A DNA stretch of 56,280 nucleotides from an uncultured Clostridia bacterium (GTDB lineage: Bacteria; Bacillota; Clostridia; TANB77; CAG-508), in assembly GCA_934168355.1 (NCBI GenBank), contig CAKPNI010000009.1, positions 1 to 56,280 on the forward strand, written 5' to 3'. A program made the position numbers and the translations under genes. Below, piece after piece: positions 7,801 through 17,002 of this stretch (position 1 is its first letter; every line of letters starts with the position of its first letter). The notes beneath the pieces are model-generated. The model was not told where the DNA came from and searched no databases. It worked only from the letters and a program-made list of their open reading frames with translations.

Positions 7801-8827
7801 GGCTATTTGTTGTTTTCGCTTTCATTGTTGTTCCCTCATAAATATCGTCTAACGGGATACTAAAGTTTATCCAACATGAATATTTTTCATCATTGTTATT
7901 TATTATATTAATCTTAAATTTCACCTTACAATTAAGACTTTCTGTAGCAACCCCAACCTCTTTTAAAATACTTCCATCAAATGATACACTTTTGTTTTCA
8001 TCCATTTTGTAATGTGTTACTATATCATTATTCAAATATTCTAATGTTATTGGATTTGAACAATCTGTGTAAAATGTTGGTTCATCATAATTTGCCTTTT
8101 CATTTTCTTCGTTTGTATATACTATGTTAAAATCTATTTTTTCGTCTTTTTGCTCTGCCTGACTTTCTTCGCCATCTTCCGAAACACTTGAATTCTCGCC
8201 TTGTTTTGATGTATCATTTGTAGCATTTTCTGATGAGGTATTATTTGTTAAACTTATCATGTCATCTTCATCATTTGTGTTGATACTTCCTACATCTATT
8301 GCACTATTGCTTGAAGATGTATTATTTAAAAGTCCGGCAAAAACGTCATGTCCAGACGTGGTGTCATTTTCATCTGCATTAGACTTAGTCTTATTATCTT
8401 TTTTTAGTCCAAATTTCAAAATATTTTTATAATTTAAACTCTTTTTTCCTATATCACTTGTACCCTCTAAACTTATATTATCAATGTAGAGCTTTTTTAC
8501 TGTATTTTTATTTGTAAGTTCATCTCCATTATTTATATATACTGCTATGTCTGTATATTGATAAATACTCATATCTTGAAGAGTTTGCTTTTCACTAAAA
8601 TCTACTGCATTTGCACTACTACATATAAGAATTTTTTCTACTTTAAAAACCTGTTCTTTATTATTTTCATATGATTTCATATTTTCATTTGCAAATTTTT
8701 TTCGTTTTATATTTTTGCTTATTATATTTCCATATGCAAACAAAAGTATAATTATTATAATAAAGAAACATAAAAATATGGGTTTTATCCATTTATCTTT
8801 TATTTTTATCTTTCTTTTAAAATTCAT
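7775..8827 (-). CDS. Membrane-anchored hypothetical protein, 350 residues
   Basis: A very basic N-terminus is followed by one membrane segment (about 17-36) and a large outer portion. Between about residues 145 and 225 lies a low-complexity Asp/Ser/Asn/Glu linker (NTSSSNSAID, NDEDDMISL). A second compact domain follows and ends with CWINFSIPLDD. I take ATG 8827, which is eight bases from AAAAGG; ATG 8833 is too close to it. I do not recognise the family. It follows a G5/SH3/glucosaminidase gene by only 19 bases, so the two probably form an envelope operon. Confidence 0.7.
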   Translation of the reverse strand: MNFKRKIKIKDKWIKPIFLCFFIIIIILLFAYGNIISKNIKRKKFANENMKSYENNKEQVFKVEKILICSSANAVDFSEKQTLQDMSIYQYTDIAVYINNGDELTNKNTVKKLYIDNISLEGTSDIGKKSLNYKNILKFGLKKDNKTKSNADENDTTSGHDVFAGLLNNTSSSNSAIDVGSINTNDEDDMISLTNNTSSENATNDTSKQGENSSVSEDGEESQAEQKDEKIDFNIVYTNEENEKANYDEPTFYTDCSNPITLEYLNNDIVTHYKMDENKSVSFDGSILKEVGVATESLNCKVKFKINIINNNDEKYSCWINFSIPLDDIYEGTTMKAKTTNSQKYVFFRE

Positions 8828-8846
8828 TTTCATAACCTTTTCTTAA

Positions 8847-10046
8847 TTATAACTTATTATATAAATATTGCATATAATTAAATACTTTATCTGCCCAACC
8901 TGTGTCACTTGCATATCTTACATTTACTGATTTTGCAGTTGTTCCATTAAAATATGTACCAGTAGCTGTTAAGTCATCACTTATTTTTGTTCCTGCAACA
9001 TGTAGATATTTTGTTGATAAAGCCTCTGCAACTTTATTTATTGCGCTTTCATAGTTATCAAATGATGTTGCACTATTATATGGGTCACTATCATATGCCG
9101 TAAATCCGAATAAATTGTTTTTGTCGTTTGCAATTTTTGATGTTCCCCACGCACTTTCGTGAATTCCTATTGATGCTAAAAATATACCATTTACTTTATA
9201 TTTTTGTTCAGCTTTATAAAAATATTCTGCACTTTGTTCAAATATTTTGTTTTTATCACTTAAATTATTTGATAATACTGTTTTGAAATCACTAAGTGTT
9301 AATCCACTTGGTACACTTAAGTCCATATCTATGTTTAAATTATTTTTTAATGTTGCTATTCTATTTTTTTCTTTTATCATAGGTGTTACTGCTTCTGATG
9401 TTATGTTTGTTGTTTTTAAATATCCCTCTTTACCATTATAAGATACTTTTATCCAGTCTTCTCCTGCTTCTTTTATTTTTACATTTAGGTATCTTGGAAC
9501 ATTGCAAATTGTATTTGAGTCGTCTTTTGCTTCTTCTTTTAAGTCTTCTGCCTCTAATAAGTACATTTGGTCATCTATATGTACACTGTATTTTTTTAGA
9601 AAATCTGATGTTCCTTTGTATACTATTTTTGTTACAACTTCTTCTAATGTTTTGCTATCTATTATTTCTTCATTTATCATTTGATTGTCTTTATATTCTT
9701 GAAGAGCAGTTACCTGAACTTTTCCGATTTTCCCCTCTTGTTTTACTTGTTCTTCATTTCTTGGTAAATTAGGGTTGTCTTCATATTGAGTTTCAAACTG
9801 GACATCTCTTTGCTCATTTATCATTTTTTTATCTGAATTTGTATTTTCAAGCATAACCTGAACTACATCAACTGATTTTTGGTTTTCTTCAAATGCAACT
9901 ACTGTTTCTGTTTCTTTATTTGCCGTATTTGTAGCAAATATACGGTTTTTGAAAAATGAAATTACTAATGCTATTATAATTATTACAACAAAAAACCACA
10001 TTAAACTAAATTTTATTATTATTTTTCCGTTTTTTGTTTTTCCCAT
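8847..10046 (-). CDS. Secreted N-acetylglucosaminidase with G5 and SH3 domains
   Basis: Domain order: membrane anchor (about 14-32); a G5 domain (about 83-150) with the typical GKIGKVQVTALQEYKDNQ strand; an SH3-like domain (about 190-215) around DWIKVSYNGKEGYLK; and a C-terminal glucosaminidase (about 260-399). The catalytic glutamate is in GIHESAWGTSKIA, followed by NLFGFTAYDSDP and a late YASDTGWADKV. This is a LytG/FlgJ-type hydrolase that cuts peptidoglycan glycan strands. The G5 domain probably binds cell-wall sugar. The start follows AAAGGAGAGG. It leads a two-gene unit with the 350-residue anchored protein. Confidence 0.88.
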   Translation of the reverse strand: MGKTKNGKIIIKFSLMWFFVVIIIIALVISFFKNRIFATNTANKETETVVAFEENQKSVDVVQVMLENTNSDKKMINEQRDVQFETQYEDNPNLPRNEEQVKQEGKIGKVQVTALQEYKDNQMINEEIIDSKTLEEVVTKIVYKGTSDFLKKYSVHIDDQMYLLEAEDLKEEAKDDSNTICNVPRYLNVKIKEAGEDWIKVSYNGKEGYLKTTNITSEAVTPMIKEKNRIATLKNNLNIDMDLSVPSGLTLSDFKTVLSNNLSDKNKIFEQSAEYFYKAEQKYKVNGIFLASIGIHESAWGTSKIANDKNNLFGFTAYDSDPYNSATSFDNYESAINKVAEALSTKYLHVAGTKISDDLTATGTYFNGTTAKSVNVRYASDTGWADKVFNYMQYLYNKL

Positions 10047-10091
10047 AAACCTCTCCTTTCATTGCATTTAAAATCTTACACCAATAATATA

Positions 10092-11213
10092 CTATACTTG
10101 AAGCTTGTTGTCAATGTAATCATTTACCAGAATCTTCAAAATTGCTGCAACTGGTACTCCTAAGAACATTCCTATTATTCCAAAATATCCTCCACCTATT
10201 GTTACTGATAAAATTACAAGTATTGGACTTATTTCTAGTGAATCTCCTATTATTTTTGGATTTATTATATTTGCATCTATTTGTTGTAAAACTATTATTG
10301 ATACAAGCATAATTGCAGCTTTTGAAAGTCCTCCAGTAATTAAAGTTATTATTGCTGAAATTGATATTGCAATTATTGCTCCAAAGTATGGTATCATGTT
10401 AAATAATCCAATTGTAAATCCTAGTAATATTGCATATTTTATGTTTAATATTCTCATAACCAGTGTTGCTAAAATTCCAACTATTAAAGCATCTATAAAT
10501 TGACTTGATATGAATTTGAAAAATACTCCATTTGCTCTATAAAAATATTTTTCTATCTTATTTACTGTCTTTTCTTTGAACATTGATTGTGTTAGCTTTT
10601 TTAGGAATGATAATATTTCATTTCTTTCTGCTAATATGTAAATTGAAACTACTATTGCAACAAACACATCAAATATTCCTGTTGCAAAACCTACAACTCC
10701 TTTTACATATCCTGTTATCCTATCTAAGCTTAGGTATTGCTCAATATTAAAATTTTGTATTTCTTTTAGTGCATTATATACTCTTTCTGTTTTGAATACT
10801 GAGTCTTCTGGTAAATTGTTATATGTTTCTATTACTTTGTTGTAATAGTTTTCTAGATTTCCTATCAATTCATTTATGCTCTCTACTAAAACTGGTAATA
10901 TAAAGTTTATTATTATGACTAGTATTAAAATAGCCATTAAATATGTTGTTAAGATTGCAAATTTTCTTGCATTTTTTCTTACAAATTTTGGCTTTGCTTT
11001 TTTGTATAATCTTTCTATTTTGTTTTCTGGAATATATAGTAAATATGCCATTAATAGTCCTACAAAAAATGGCGATATTATTGATATTAAATTTCCTATT
11101 ACACTTGTTAAGTTTCCTATGCTCTCTATTATTTTGTATGCTATCATTAGGCAAATTCCTATTGTAAAGAAAAATACCCATGTTTTTCCGTGACTTTTTA
11201 TTTCTTCTTTCAT
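10092..11213 (-). CDS. AI-2E family transporter (permease)
   Basis: This 373-residue protein has seven to eight predicted membrane helices. The first pair (about 12-62) is followed by a basic loop, a long helical region around residues 110-165 (ESINELIGNLENYYNKV), and the conserved C-terminal block VLQQIDANIINPKIIGDSLEISPILVILSVTIGGGYFGIIGMFLGVP. That block is diagnostic of the AI-2E/TqsA/YtvI family. Members export small molecules or ions; no substrate can be given from sequence. The start follows AAAGGAAG. A palindromic repeat separates it from exoA upstream. Confidence 0.9.
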   Translation of the reverse strand: MKEEIKSHGKTWVFFFTIGICLMIAYKIIESIGNLTSVIGNLISIISPFFVGLLMAYLLYIPENKIERLYKKAKPKFVRKNARKFAILTTYLMAILILVIIINFILPVLVESINELIGNLENYYNKVIETYNNLPEDSVFKTERVYNALKEIQNFNIEQYLSLDRITGYVKGVVGFATGIFDVFVAIVVSIYILAERNEILSFLKKLTQSMFKEKTVNKIEKYFYRANGVFFKFISSQFIDALIVGILATLVMRILNIKYAILLGFTIGLFNMIPYFGAIIAISISAIITLITGGLSKAAIMLVSIIVLQQIDANIINPKIIGDSLEISPILVILSVTIGGGYFGIIGMFLGVPVAAILKILVNDYIDNKLQV

Positions 11214-11230
11214 TTTTACTTCCTTTCTGA

Positions 11231-11290
11231 CTCATTTGGACCGGTTCTTTTTGTGTCATTTTTCCCAAAAAGAATCAGTCCCAATGGGGC
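11231..11290. repeat. GGGACCGGTTCTTTT palindromic repeat
   Basis: TTTGGACCGGTTCTTTTTGT at 11235-11254 and AAAAAGAATCAGTCCCAATG at 11266-11285 form an imperfect palindrome around a short T/C-rich loop. Confidence 0.75.
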
Positions 11291-11295
11291 AATTA

Positions 11296-12085
11296 TTAAA
11301 TTTCAATTTCTAACCCCACTGGACAATGGTCACTTCCATATATATCTGAATAAATATATGCTTCTTTTATTTTTGAATTTATATCATTTGATACTATAAA
11401 ATAATCAATTCTCCAGCCTACATTTTTCTCTCTCGCTTTTCCCATATATGACCACCAGCTATAACATTCTTCTTTATCTGGATATAAATACCTAAATGTA
11501 TCTGTAAATCCTTTCTCTAATAATTCTGTCATTTTTTCTCTTTCTTCATCTGTAAATCCTGCATTTTTTCTGTTTGTTTTTGGATTTTTTAAGTCAATTT
11601 CTTTGTGTGCTACATTTAGGTCTCCACACATTATTACTGGTTTTTGTTTTTTTAAGTCTGATAGATATTTTCTTATTTCATCTTCCCAAATTTGCCTATA
11701 TCCGAAGTCTTTCTAGTTCTCTTTTTGAGTTTGGTGTATATATATCTACCATATAGAAATTTTCGAATTCTAATGTTATTACTCTTCCCTCTTTGTCATG
11801 TTCTGGGATGTCTATTCCATATTTTACTGATATTGGCTCTTTTTTGGTAAATATTGCTGTTCCAGAATATCCTTTTTTCTCTGCACTGTTCCAATAGCAG
11901 TGATATTTTTGGAAAATTGGTAAATTTAATATTTCTTGTATTTCCTTGGTTTCTTGTCCTTTTATTATTTGCATTTTTGTTTCTTGTAAACAGAATATGT
12001 CGGCATCTTGTAATTTGAAAAATTCTTCAAATCCTTTTTTTAGGCATGCTCTTATTCCATTTACATTCCATGATATTAGTTTCAT
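11296..12085 (-). CDS. exoA: Exodeoxyribonuclease III, read through a +1 shift at CGGA
   Basis: The enzyme removes nucleotides from 3' ends and cuts at abasic sites. The first frame (12085 downward) carries MKLISWNVNGIRAC, FCLQETKMQ and DIYTPNSKRELERL, then meets CGG ATA TAG at 11704-11696. If the C of CGG is skipped, the frame continues as GYRQIWEDEIRKYLSDLKKQ, then GDLNVAHKEIDLKNPK, WRIDYF and GSDHCPV, which are the remaining catalytic motifs in perfect order. The restored protein is 262 residues, normal for ExoA. There is no gap or other lesion. This is one of five identical CGGA breaks in the window. A single-base error or a true pseudogene is the alternative. Confidence 0.85.
11701..11704 (-). 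other. Putative +1 recoding site CGGA in exoA
   Basis: On the minus strand the frame reads CTT CGG ATA TAG. Skipping C gives CTT GGA TAT AGG and restores ExoA. The zero-frame stop lies two codons after CGG. Confidence 0.7.
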
Positions 12086-12104
12086 ATTTTTCGCCTTTCT
12101 TTTG

Positions 12105-12140
12105 ACACATTGGAACCGGTTCTTTTTGTGTCAATTTTAT
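12105..12140. repeat. Single arm of the palindromic repeat
   Basis: GACACATTGGAACCGGTTCT and the following TTTTGTGTCA match the left arm of the family, but no right arm follows. It is a degraded or half copy upstream of exoA. Confidence 0.6.
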
Positions 12141-12196
12141 ACGGATACATTATATAAAGTTTTCTTTATTTTGTAAAGTTTTTTCTAAAATAACGC

Positions 12197-12237
12197 AAAA
12201 ATAGCAGGCTGAATTATTTTCAACTTGCTATTTTTTT
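12197..12237. terminator. Terminator after the DUF348/G5-type gene
   Basis: AAAAATAGCA at 12197-12206 pairs with TGCTATTTTT at 12226-12235, with A and T runs on both sides. It directly follows the stop at 12241 on the minus strand. Confidence 0.75.
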
Positions 12238-12240
12238 ATC

Positions 12241-13191
12241 TTAATACCATCCATTACTTTGGAAATAACTCCAAGCTGAAGATGGGCTTCCATATCTTGA
12301 ACTAATATAGCTTAATCCCCAATTAATTTGAGTTTTATAATTTGTCATATAATCAGATCCTGCTGACGCCATTTTTGATGCAGGTAAAGCTTGTGGTATT
12401 CCATAAGCACCTGAACTACTGTTACGGGTATTTGGATTCCACCCACTTTCTCTATTCCAAAGTTTTACTAGTGCACTAAAATCTCCATCTGACCATCCAT
12501 ATGCTGAACATCTTTCTCTTGCATATTCTTGGTATTCTGAAACTGTTCCTGTTATTTTTCCTCTTGTTGTTCCTTCTGACCTTGATGTTATAACATTTGA
12601 ACTTACTTGAATTATTTTATTTACAGGTTCTTGTATTGTTTCTTCTGAAATTTTATTTTTTTCTATTTCAGTATCGTTTTGATATTTTACTTTGTAAGTA
12701 ACTTTTTTCTTTCCTTCAACACCTTCTTGTAGCACTTTGTTTTTTGTAGATGATGCACCAGCTGATACATCTTTTGTTATAGTTTCAAAAGGTATTGTTT
12801 CTTCTTCTTCAACTATTTTTTCTGTAATTTGTGCATATGCTCCAAGTATTGTATCTAGTGTTGTTTCAACTCCACTTTCAGATACTTTGGCAACTTCTAT
12901 TTCTTGGTTAGACTTGTCTGTTATTTTTATTAACTTGTCTGATGATATTTCTTCATCAACATTTGGTGTTGCTTTTTCATTATTTTCTAATATTATATTA
13001 TTATCTTCTAGTATTTCTTTTACATTTGTCTTTGATGTAAGCACTGTCATTTCATATCCATTTGATAATTGGATTTTTACTGTGTTTACTTGTGTTGTTA
13101 CAGCCATTACTCCAACTCCTGAAAGTAAGACTAATATTAAACATATTATTATCATTTTTATTAATGATATCTTCTTTTTGTTTTTCTGCAT
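12241..13191 (-). CDS. YabE/Rpf-like cell-wall protein with lytic-transglycosylase-like end
   Basis: An N-terminal membrane or signal segment (about 10-31) is followed by a DUF348-like domain (VNTVKIQLSNGYEMTVLTSK, about 34-80), a G5 domain (about 130-210, with GKKKVTYKVKYQN) and a C-terminal SLT-like domain of about 85 residues. The last holds LWNRESGWNPNTRNSSSGAY and GIPQALPASKM, the resuscitation-promoting-factor or transglycosylase signature with a catalytic-type glutamate in NRESGW. I take ATG 13191, nine bases after AAAGGAGGT; the longer frame from 13251 lacks a site. It probably remodels peptidoglycan at the surface. Confidence 0.88.
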   Translation of the reverse strand: MQKNKKKISLIKMIIICLILVLLSGVGVMAVTTQVNTVKIQLSNGYEMTVLTSKTNVKEILEDNNIILENNEKATPNVDEEISSDKLIKITDKSNQEIEVAKVSESGVETTLDTILGAYAQITEKIVEEEETIPFETITKDVSAGASSTKNKVLQEGVEGKKKVTYKVKYQNDTEIEKNKISEETIQEPVNKIIQVSSNVITSRSEGTTRGKITGTVSEYQEYARERCSAYGWSDGDFSALVKLWNRESGWNPNTRNSSSGAYGIPQALPASKMASAGSDYMTNYKTQINWGLSYISSRYGSPSSAWSYFQSNGWY

Positions 13192-13338
13192 ATAACAGAT
13201 ACCTCCTTTAACAACAGTTTCTATTATACCTCGTTCTTCGAATTTTGTCAAATTTGGTAATATTTTACTTTTTTGTTTCTGTTGTTTGGCATTAGTATAT
13301 TATATGCTTTGGTTTCCATTTTTATGAAAAAAATTTTT

Positions 13339-13400
13339 GATTGGGGACGGTTCTTTTCACGAAAAGAACCGTCCCCAATCAAAAAAAAACGGTCCTTTTA
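13339..13400. repeat. Near-perfect GGGGACGGTTCTTTT palindrome
   Basis: GATTGGGGACGGTTCTTTTC (13339-13358) is matched by its exact complement, ending at 13380. A broken third arm (ACGGTCCTTTTA) follows at 13389-13400. It is placed between adhE and the gene at 12241 and could also end adhE transcription. Confidence 0.8.
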
Positions 13401-13406
13401 CTAAAA

Positions 13407-16016
13407 TTATTTTATTTCATTTCCATAATAACTATCAATCAAAATTTGTTTCATCTCAGAAACTAAAGGCACTCTAGGGTTTGCAGTAGTGCATTGGTCC
13501 TCAAATGCTCTATCTGCTAACATATCGACTTTTGCCATAAATTCAGTTTCATCTATACCTGCATCTTTAAAAGATTTAGGTATATTTAATTTTTCATTCA
13601 TCTCTTGAATTCTAGTAATTAATGAATTTATACCCTCTTCTGTGGTATCTGCCTTTAATCCTACTTTTTTAGCAAGCCTTGCATATTTTTCATCTGCTAT
13701 AAAGTATTCATATTTAGGGAAAGATACAAATTTTGTAGGCCTACTACTATTATATTTTATAACATAAGGTAATAAAATTGCATTTATTCTACCATGTGGT
13801 AAATGGAATTCTGCTCCTATTTTGTGTGCTAGAGAGTGATTTATTCCTAAAAATGCATTTGTAAAAGCCATTCCTGCAATTGTACTTGCATTATGCATTT
13901 TCTCACGAGCTACTTTGTCATCTCCATGTTCATATGCTTCTAATAAATATTCTATTACTAATTCTGCTGCTTTTTCCGCTAAACCATCTGTATAGTCTGA
14001 TGCCATATTAGATACATAACTTTCAATTGCATGTGTTAATACATCCATTCCAGTATCTGCCGTAATTGATTTAGGTAAACTCATTACTAAGTCTGGGTCT
14101 ACTATTGCAACATCTGGTGTTAGTTCATAATCTGCTAAAGGATATTTTTTATTTTTTACTTTATCTGTTAACACTGCAAATGATGTTACTTCTGAACCAG
14201 TTCCTGATGTTGTTGGTATTGCTACCATTTTTGCTTTTACTCCAAGTTTTGGGAATTTATAAGTACGTTTTCTTATATCCATGAATTTTAGCTTCAATCC
14301 TTCTGGATCTGCATCTGGATGTTCATAAAATAGCCACATTCCTTTTGCCGCATCTATTGCACTTCCTCCACCTAGAGCAATTATTACATCTGGTTTAAAG
14401 TTATTCATTAATTCTAATCCTCTATTTACTGTATCAAATGATGGGTCTGATTCAACTTCACTGAATATTTCACAATGTACATGATTTGCTCTTTTTCTTA
14501 TATGATATAGAATTTTATCTACATATCCAAATTTAACCATTCCGGGGTCTGTTACGATAAATGCTCTTTCTATATCTGGCATTTTTTCTAGGTAAGCAAT
14601 TGAACCTGCTTCAAAATATATTTTTTCTGGAACTTTAAACCATTGCATATTTACTCTCCTCCTTGCAACTCTTTTGATATTTATAAGGTTTACACTTGAT
14701 ACATTTGCAGTTGTTGAGTTTCCTCCAAATGAACCACATCCAAGTGTTAATGATGGCATATTTGTATTATAAATATCCCCTATTCCTCCATGAGTTGATG
14801 GTGAGTTTACAATTATTCTTCCAGCTTTCATTTTCTCAGAAAATTCTAGTATTTTTTCTCTATCTTCTGAATGGATTACTGCTGTATGACCTAATCCTCC
14901 AAATTCTAGTAATCTTTCGGCTTTATCTAGTGCTTCATCAAAGTCTTTTACTATATAGTATGTTAGAACTGGACTTAATTTTTCTTTAGAAAATGGATAA
15001 TCTCTTCCAATTCCCTCTTCATATGCTACAATTACTTTTGTATCTTCTGGTACATCAAATCCTGCTTGTTTTGCAATTTGGTATGGGCTTTGACCAGGTA
15101 TGAATGATTTTAGTTTAAATCCTGTCTCTTCATTCCAATCAAACATTGTATTTTTTAATTTTTCTTTTTCCTCTGGATTTACAAAATAGCATCCTGCTTT
15201 TTTCATTAATTTTTCAAATTCTTGATATATTTCCTTTTCTACTAATACAGATTGCTCTGATGCACATATCATTCCATTATCAAATGATTTAGACATTACC
15301 AAATCATTTACTGATGTTTTTAATTTAGCTGATTTTTCAATTACACAAGGTACATTTCCCGGACCTACTCCTAATGCTGGCTTTCCACATGAATATGCAG
15401 ATTTTACCATTCCTGTTCCACCTGTTGCTAAAATTAAATCTACTCCCGGATGGTTCATAAGTAATCTTGTAGCTGTAACTGATGGCTCTGGTATCCATAA
15501 TATACAGTTTTTTGGTGCTCCTGCATTTATTGCTGCTTCTCTTAAAATTTCAGCTGCTCTTACTGAACATTTTTGTGCAGATGGGTGAAAACCAAATATT
15601 ATTACATTTCTTGTTTTTGCAGCTATTATTGATTTGAACATTGTTGTTGATGTTGGGTTTGTAACTGGTGTTACTCCTGCTATTACTCCTATTGGCTCTG
15701 CTATTTCTACATAATCATCTTCGTCATTTTCTCTTATTATTCCTACTGTTTTTTCGTGCTTTATGCTGTGATAGATGTATTCTGTTGCAAACATGTTCTT
15801 TGTTATTTTGTCTTCATATATTCCTCTTCCTGTTTCTTCTACCGCCATTTTGGCTAATTCCATGTGATGTTCTAGTCCTGCCATTGACATGGCTTTTGTT
15901 ATGTTGTCTACTGTTTTTTGGTCTAGTTTTAAGTATTCCTTTGATGCATTCTTTGCTTTTTCTACTAATTCATCTATCATTTGTTTTATTTTCATTTCAT
16001 CTTGATTTTCTGGCAT
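13407..16016 (-). CDS. adhE: Bifunctional aldehyde/alcohol dehydrogenase AdhE
   Basis: AdhE turns acetyl-CoA into acetaldehyde and then ethanol, re-oxidising two NADH. The N-terminal half (about 1-440) is the aldehyde dehydrogenase, with the catalytic cysteine in NGMICASEQSV and a nucleotide loop at ATGGTGMVKSAYS. The C-terminal half (about 455-869) is the iron-dependent alcohol dehydrogenase: ALGGGSAIDAAKG, MDVLTHAIE and HSLAHKIGAEFHLPHGR hold the NAD- and metal-binding residues. Its 869 residues match the family. The start is ATG 16016 after AGGAGGAGAG; the upstream frame to 16139 is not translated. It is a single-gene unit. It points to fermentative, anaerobic metabolism and has no CGG codon. 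Confidence 0.96.
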   Translation of the reverse strand: MPENQDEMKIKQMIDELVEKAKNASKEYLKLDQKTVDNITKAMSMAGLEHHMELAKMAVEETGRGIYEDKITKNMFATEYIYHSIKHEKTVGIIRENDEDDYVEIAEPIGVIAGVTPVTNPTSTTMFKSIIAAKTRNVIIFGFHPSAQKCSVRAAEILREAAINAGAPKNCILWIPEPSVTATRLLMNHPGVDLILATGGTGMVKSAYSCGKPALGVGPGNVPCVIEKSAKLKTSVNDLVMSKSFDNGMICASEQSVLVEKEIYQEFEKLMKKAGCYFVNPEEKEKLKNTMFDWNEETGFKLKSFIPGQSPYQIAKQAGFDVPEDTKVIVAYEEGIGRDYPFSKEKLSPVLTYYIVKDFDEALDKAERLLEFGGLGHTAVIHSEDREKILEFSEKMKAGRIIVNSPSTHGGIGDIYNTNMPSLTLGCGSFGGNSTTANVSSVNLINIKRVARRRVNMQWFKVPEKIYFEAGSIAYLEKMPDIERAFIVTDPGMVKFGYVDKILYHIRKRANHVHCEIFSEVESDPSFDTVNRGLELMNNFKPDVIIALGGGSAIDAAKGMWLFYEHPDADPEGLKLKFMDIRKRTYKFPKLGVKAKMVAIPTTSGTGSEVTSFAVLTDKVKNKKYPLADYELTPDVAIVDPDLVMSLPKSITADTGMDVLTHAIESYVSNMASDYTDGLAEKAAELVIEYLLEAYEHGDDKVAREKMHNASTIAGMAFTNAFLGINHSLAHKIGAEFHLPHGRINAILLPYVIKYNSSRPTKFVSFPKYEYFIADEKYARLAKKVGLKADTTEEGINSLITRIQEMNEKLNIPKSFKDAGIDETEFMAKVDMLADRAFEDQCTTANPRVPLVSEMKQILIDSYYGNEIK

Positions 16017-16128
16017 TGTTTCTCTCCTCCTATTTTTTCTTATTGTTAGTTTATGTAATTTTATTATATTTATTATTTTTTTGCAATGTTTTTTATCTTT
16101 CTCTTTGTTAATTTTACTAGATAAAAAG

Positions 16129-16158
16129 AAAAATAGCAATACTTTGGTTGCTATTTTT
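16129..16158 (-). terminator. Orphan terminator upstream of adhE
   Basis: AAAAATAGCAA (16129-16139) pairs with TTGCTATTTTT (16148-16158). It follows the small coding remnant at 16195-16299 and lies upstream of adhE, so it most likely belonged to a lost gene. Confidence 0.65.
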
Positions 16159-16194
16159 AATCATTTATTTTTATTTTATAAATCTCTATAATGT

Positions 16195-16299
16195 CTATAT
16201 TTTGTTACTTACTTGTGAATTTGTAGTATTAGCTTTTGTATTTTGTTTATTTCCTGTGTTGTTATTATCTCCACTAGTTTTTTCTATATTTGCTGTTTT
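16195..16299 (-). pseudogene. C-terminal remnant of a lost gene
   Basis: A 34-codon open frame without a start reads KTANIEKTSGDNNNTGNKQN and ends at TAG 16195. The Asn/Thr/Lys-rich character is that of a secreted-protein linker, unlike random sequence. It is followed by its own terminator, and stops lie directly upstream. I read it as the 3' scrap of a deleted gene; chance low-complexity sequence is the alternative. Confidence 0.35.
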
Positions 16300-16324
16300 T
16301 TATTACATTTTCTTTTTATAAAAA

Positions 16325-16350
16325 AATAGGGAGAAATACATCTCCCTATT
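16325..16350 (-). terminator. Terminator of rdgB
   Basis: AATAGGGAGA pairs with TCTCCCTATT around a six-base loop, followed on the minus strand by TTTTTTTATA. Confidence 0.8.
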
Positions 16351-16353
16351 GTT

Positions 16354-16923
16354 CTATGAGTCCAAGTAATTTCTTACTTGTTCTAATGCTTTCCTTCTTG
16401 CTCCTATTTCATTTTTTTCTTTTGAACTAAGCTCAGCTAAGGTCTTGCCATTCTCTAGCTCAAAAATTTCATCAAATCCGAAACCATTTTTTCCTCTTAA
16501 TGATGTTGAAATAAAACCGGTTACACTATTAGTTGCCACATATGAGTTCCCGACTCTATCAACTGCAGCAATTGCAGTAACCCAGTTGGCCAGTCTTTCT
16601 TCTTTTGGAAGTTCTTCCATTATTTTCACGATAGCAATATTTCTATCCCTATCTGTCCCTTCCATCCATCTATTGGTTTTTACCCCTGGCCATCCTTTAA
16701 AGTATTCAATTGCTAACCCAGAGTCATCTGCCAAGCAAAGTTCTCCTGTTAGCTTTGCGCAAGCTTTTGCTTTTTTCATAGCATTTCCCGCAAATGTGTT
16801 TTCATCTTCATCTACTTCCAAATCAAAGCCTGCTTCTTTAATTGAAACAATGTCGTAGTTAGAAAATATTTCTCTTATTTCTTCCAATTTCCCCTCATTA
16901 TTTGTAGCTACAATAATCCTCAT
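16354..16923 (-). CDS. rdgB: XTP/dITP diphosphatase (RdgB/HAM1)
   Basis: The enzyme removes non-canonical purine nucleotides (ITP, XTP, dITP) from the pool. The family strings are ATNNEGKLEEI at the N-terminus, TFAGNAMKKAKACAKLTGELCLADDSGLAIEYFKGWPGVKTNRW in the centre, and GKNGFGFDEIFELENGKTLAELSSKEKNEIGARRKAL at the end, all with normal active-site residues. The product is 189 residues from ATG 16923, which follows AAAAGGAG; the 11-residue extension upstream is not supported. It is monocistronic with its own terminator. Confidence 0.94.
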   Translation of the reverse strand: MRIIVATNNEGKLEEIREIFSNYDIVSIKEAGFDLEVDEDENTFAGNAMKKAKACAKLTGELCLADDSGLAIEYFKGWPGVKTNRWMEGTDRDRNIAIVKIMEELPKEERLANWVTAIAAVDRVGNSYVATNSVTGFISTSLRGKNGFGFDEIFELENGKTLAELSSKEKNEIGARRKALEQVRNYLDS

Positions 16924-17002
16924 AGTTTTTCTCCTTTTGCTATTGTTTATTGACATGTTACCCTCTTATTATAACTTTTTCATTTATGGTTGTCAATAAT
17001 TT

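Noticed and set aside
11690..11720. A prfB-like programmed shift with an internal ribosome binding site
   Set aside because: No consistent purine-rich anti-16S match lies at a fixed distance upstream of the five sites, and no stop codon directly follows the shift codon in most of them.
11296..12085. exoA, the ZIP gene, yitT, nifS and mreD as five independent pseudogenes
   Set aside because: All five have the same single lesion at the same kind of site, with no second damage, and two are normally needed genes. Random decay would give varied lesions. Sequencing error remains possible but should not always fall at a codon boundary before GGA.
13339..13380. Palindromic repeats simply as transcription terminators
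   Set aside because: Several lie beside separate good terminators and lack a T-run; their shared sequence across many sites fits a repeat family better, although some may also stop transcription.
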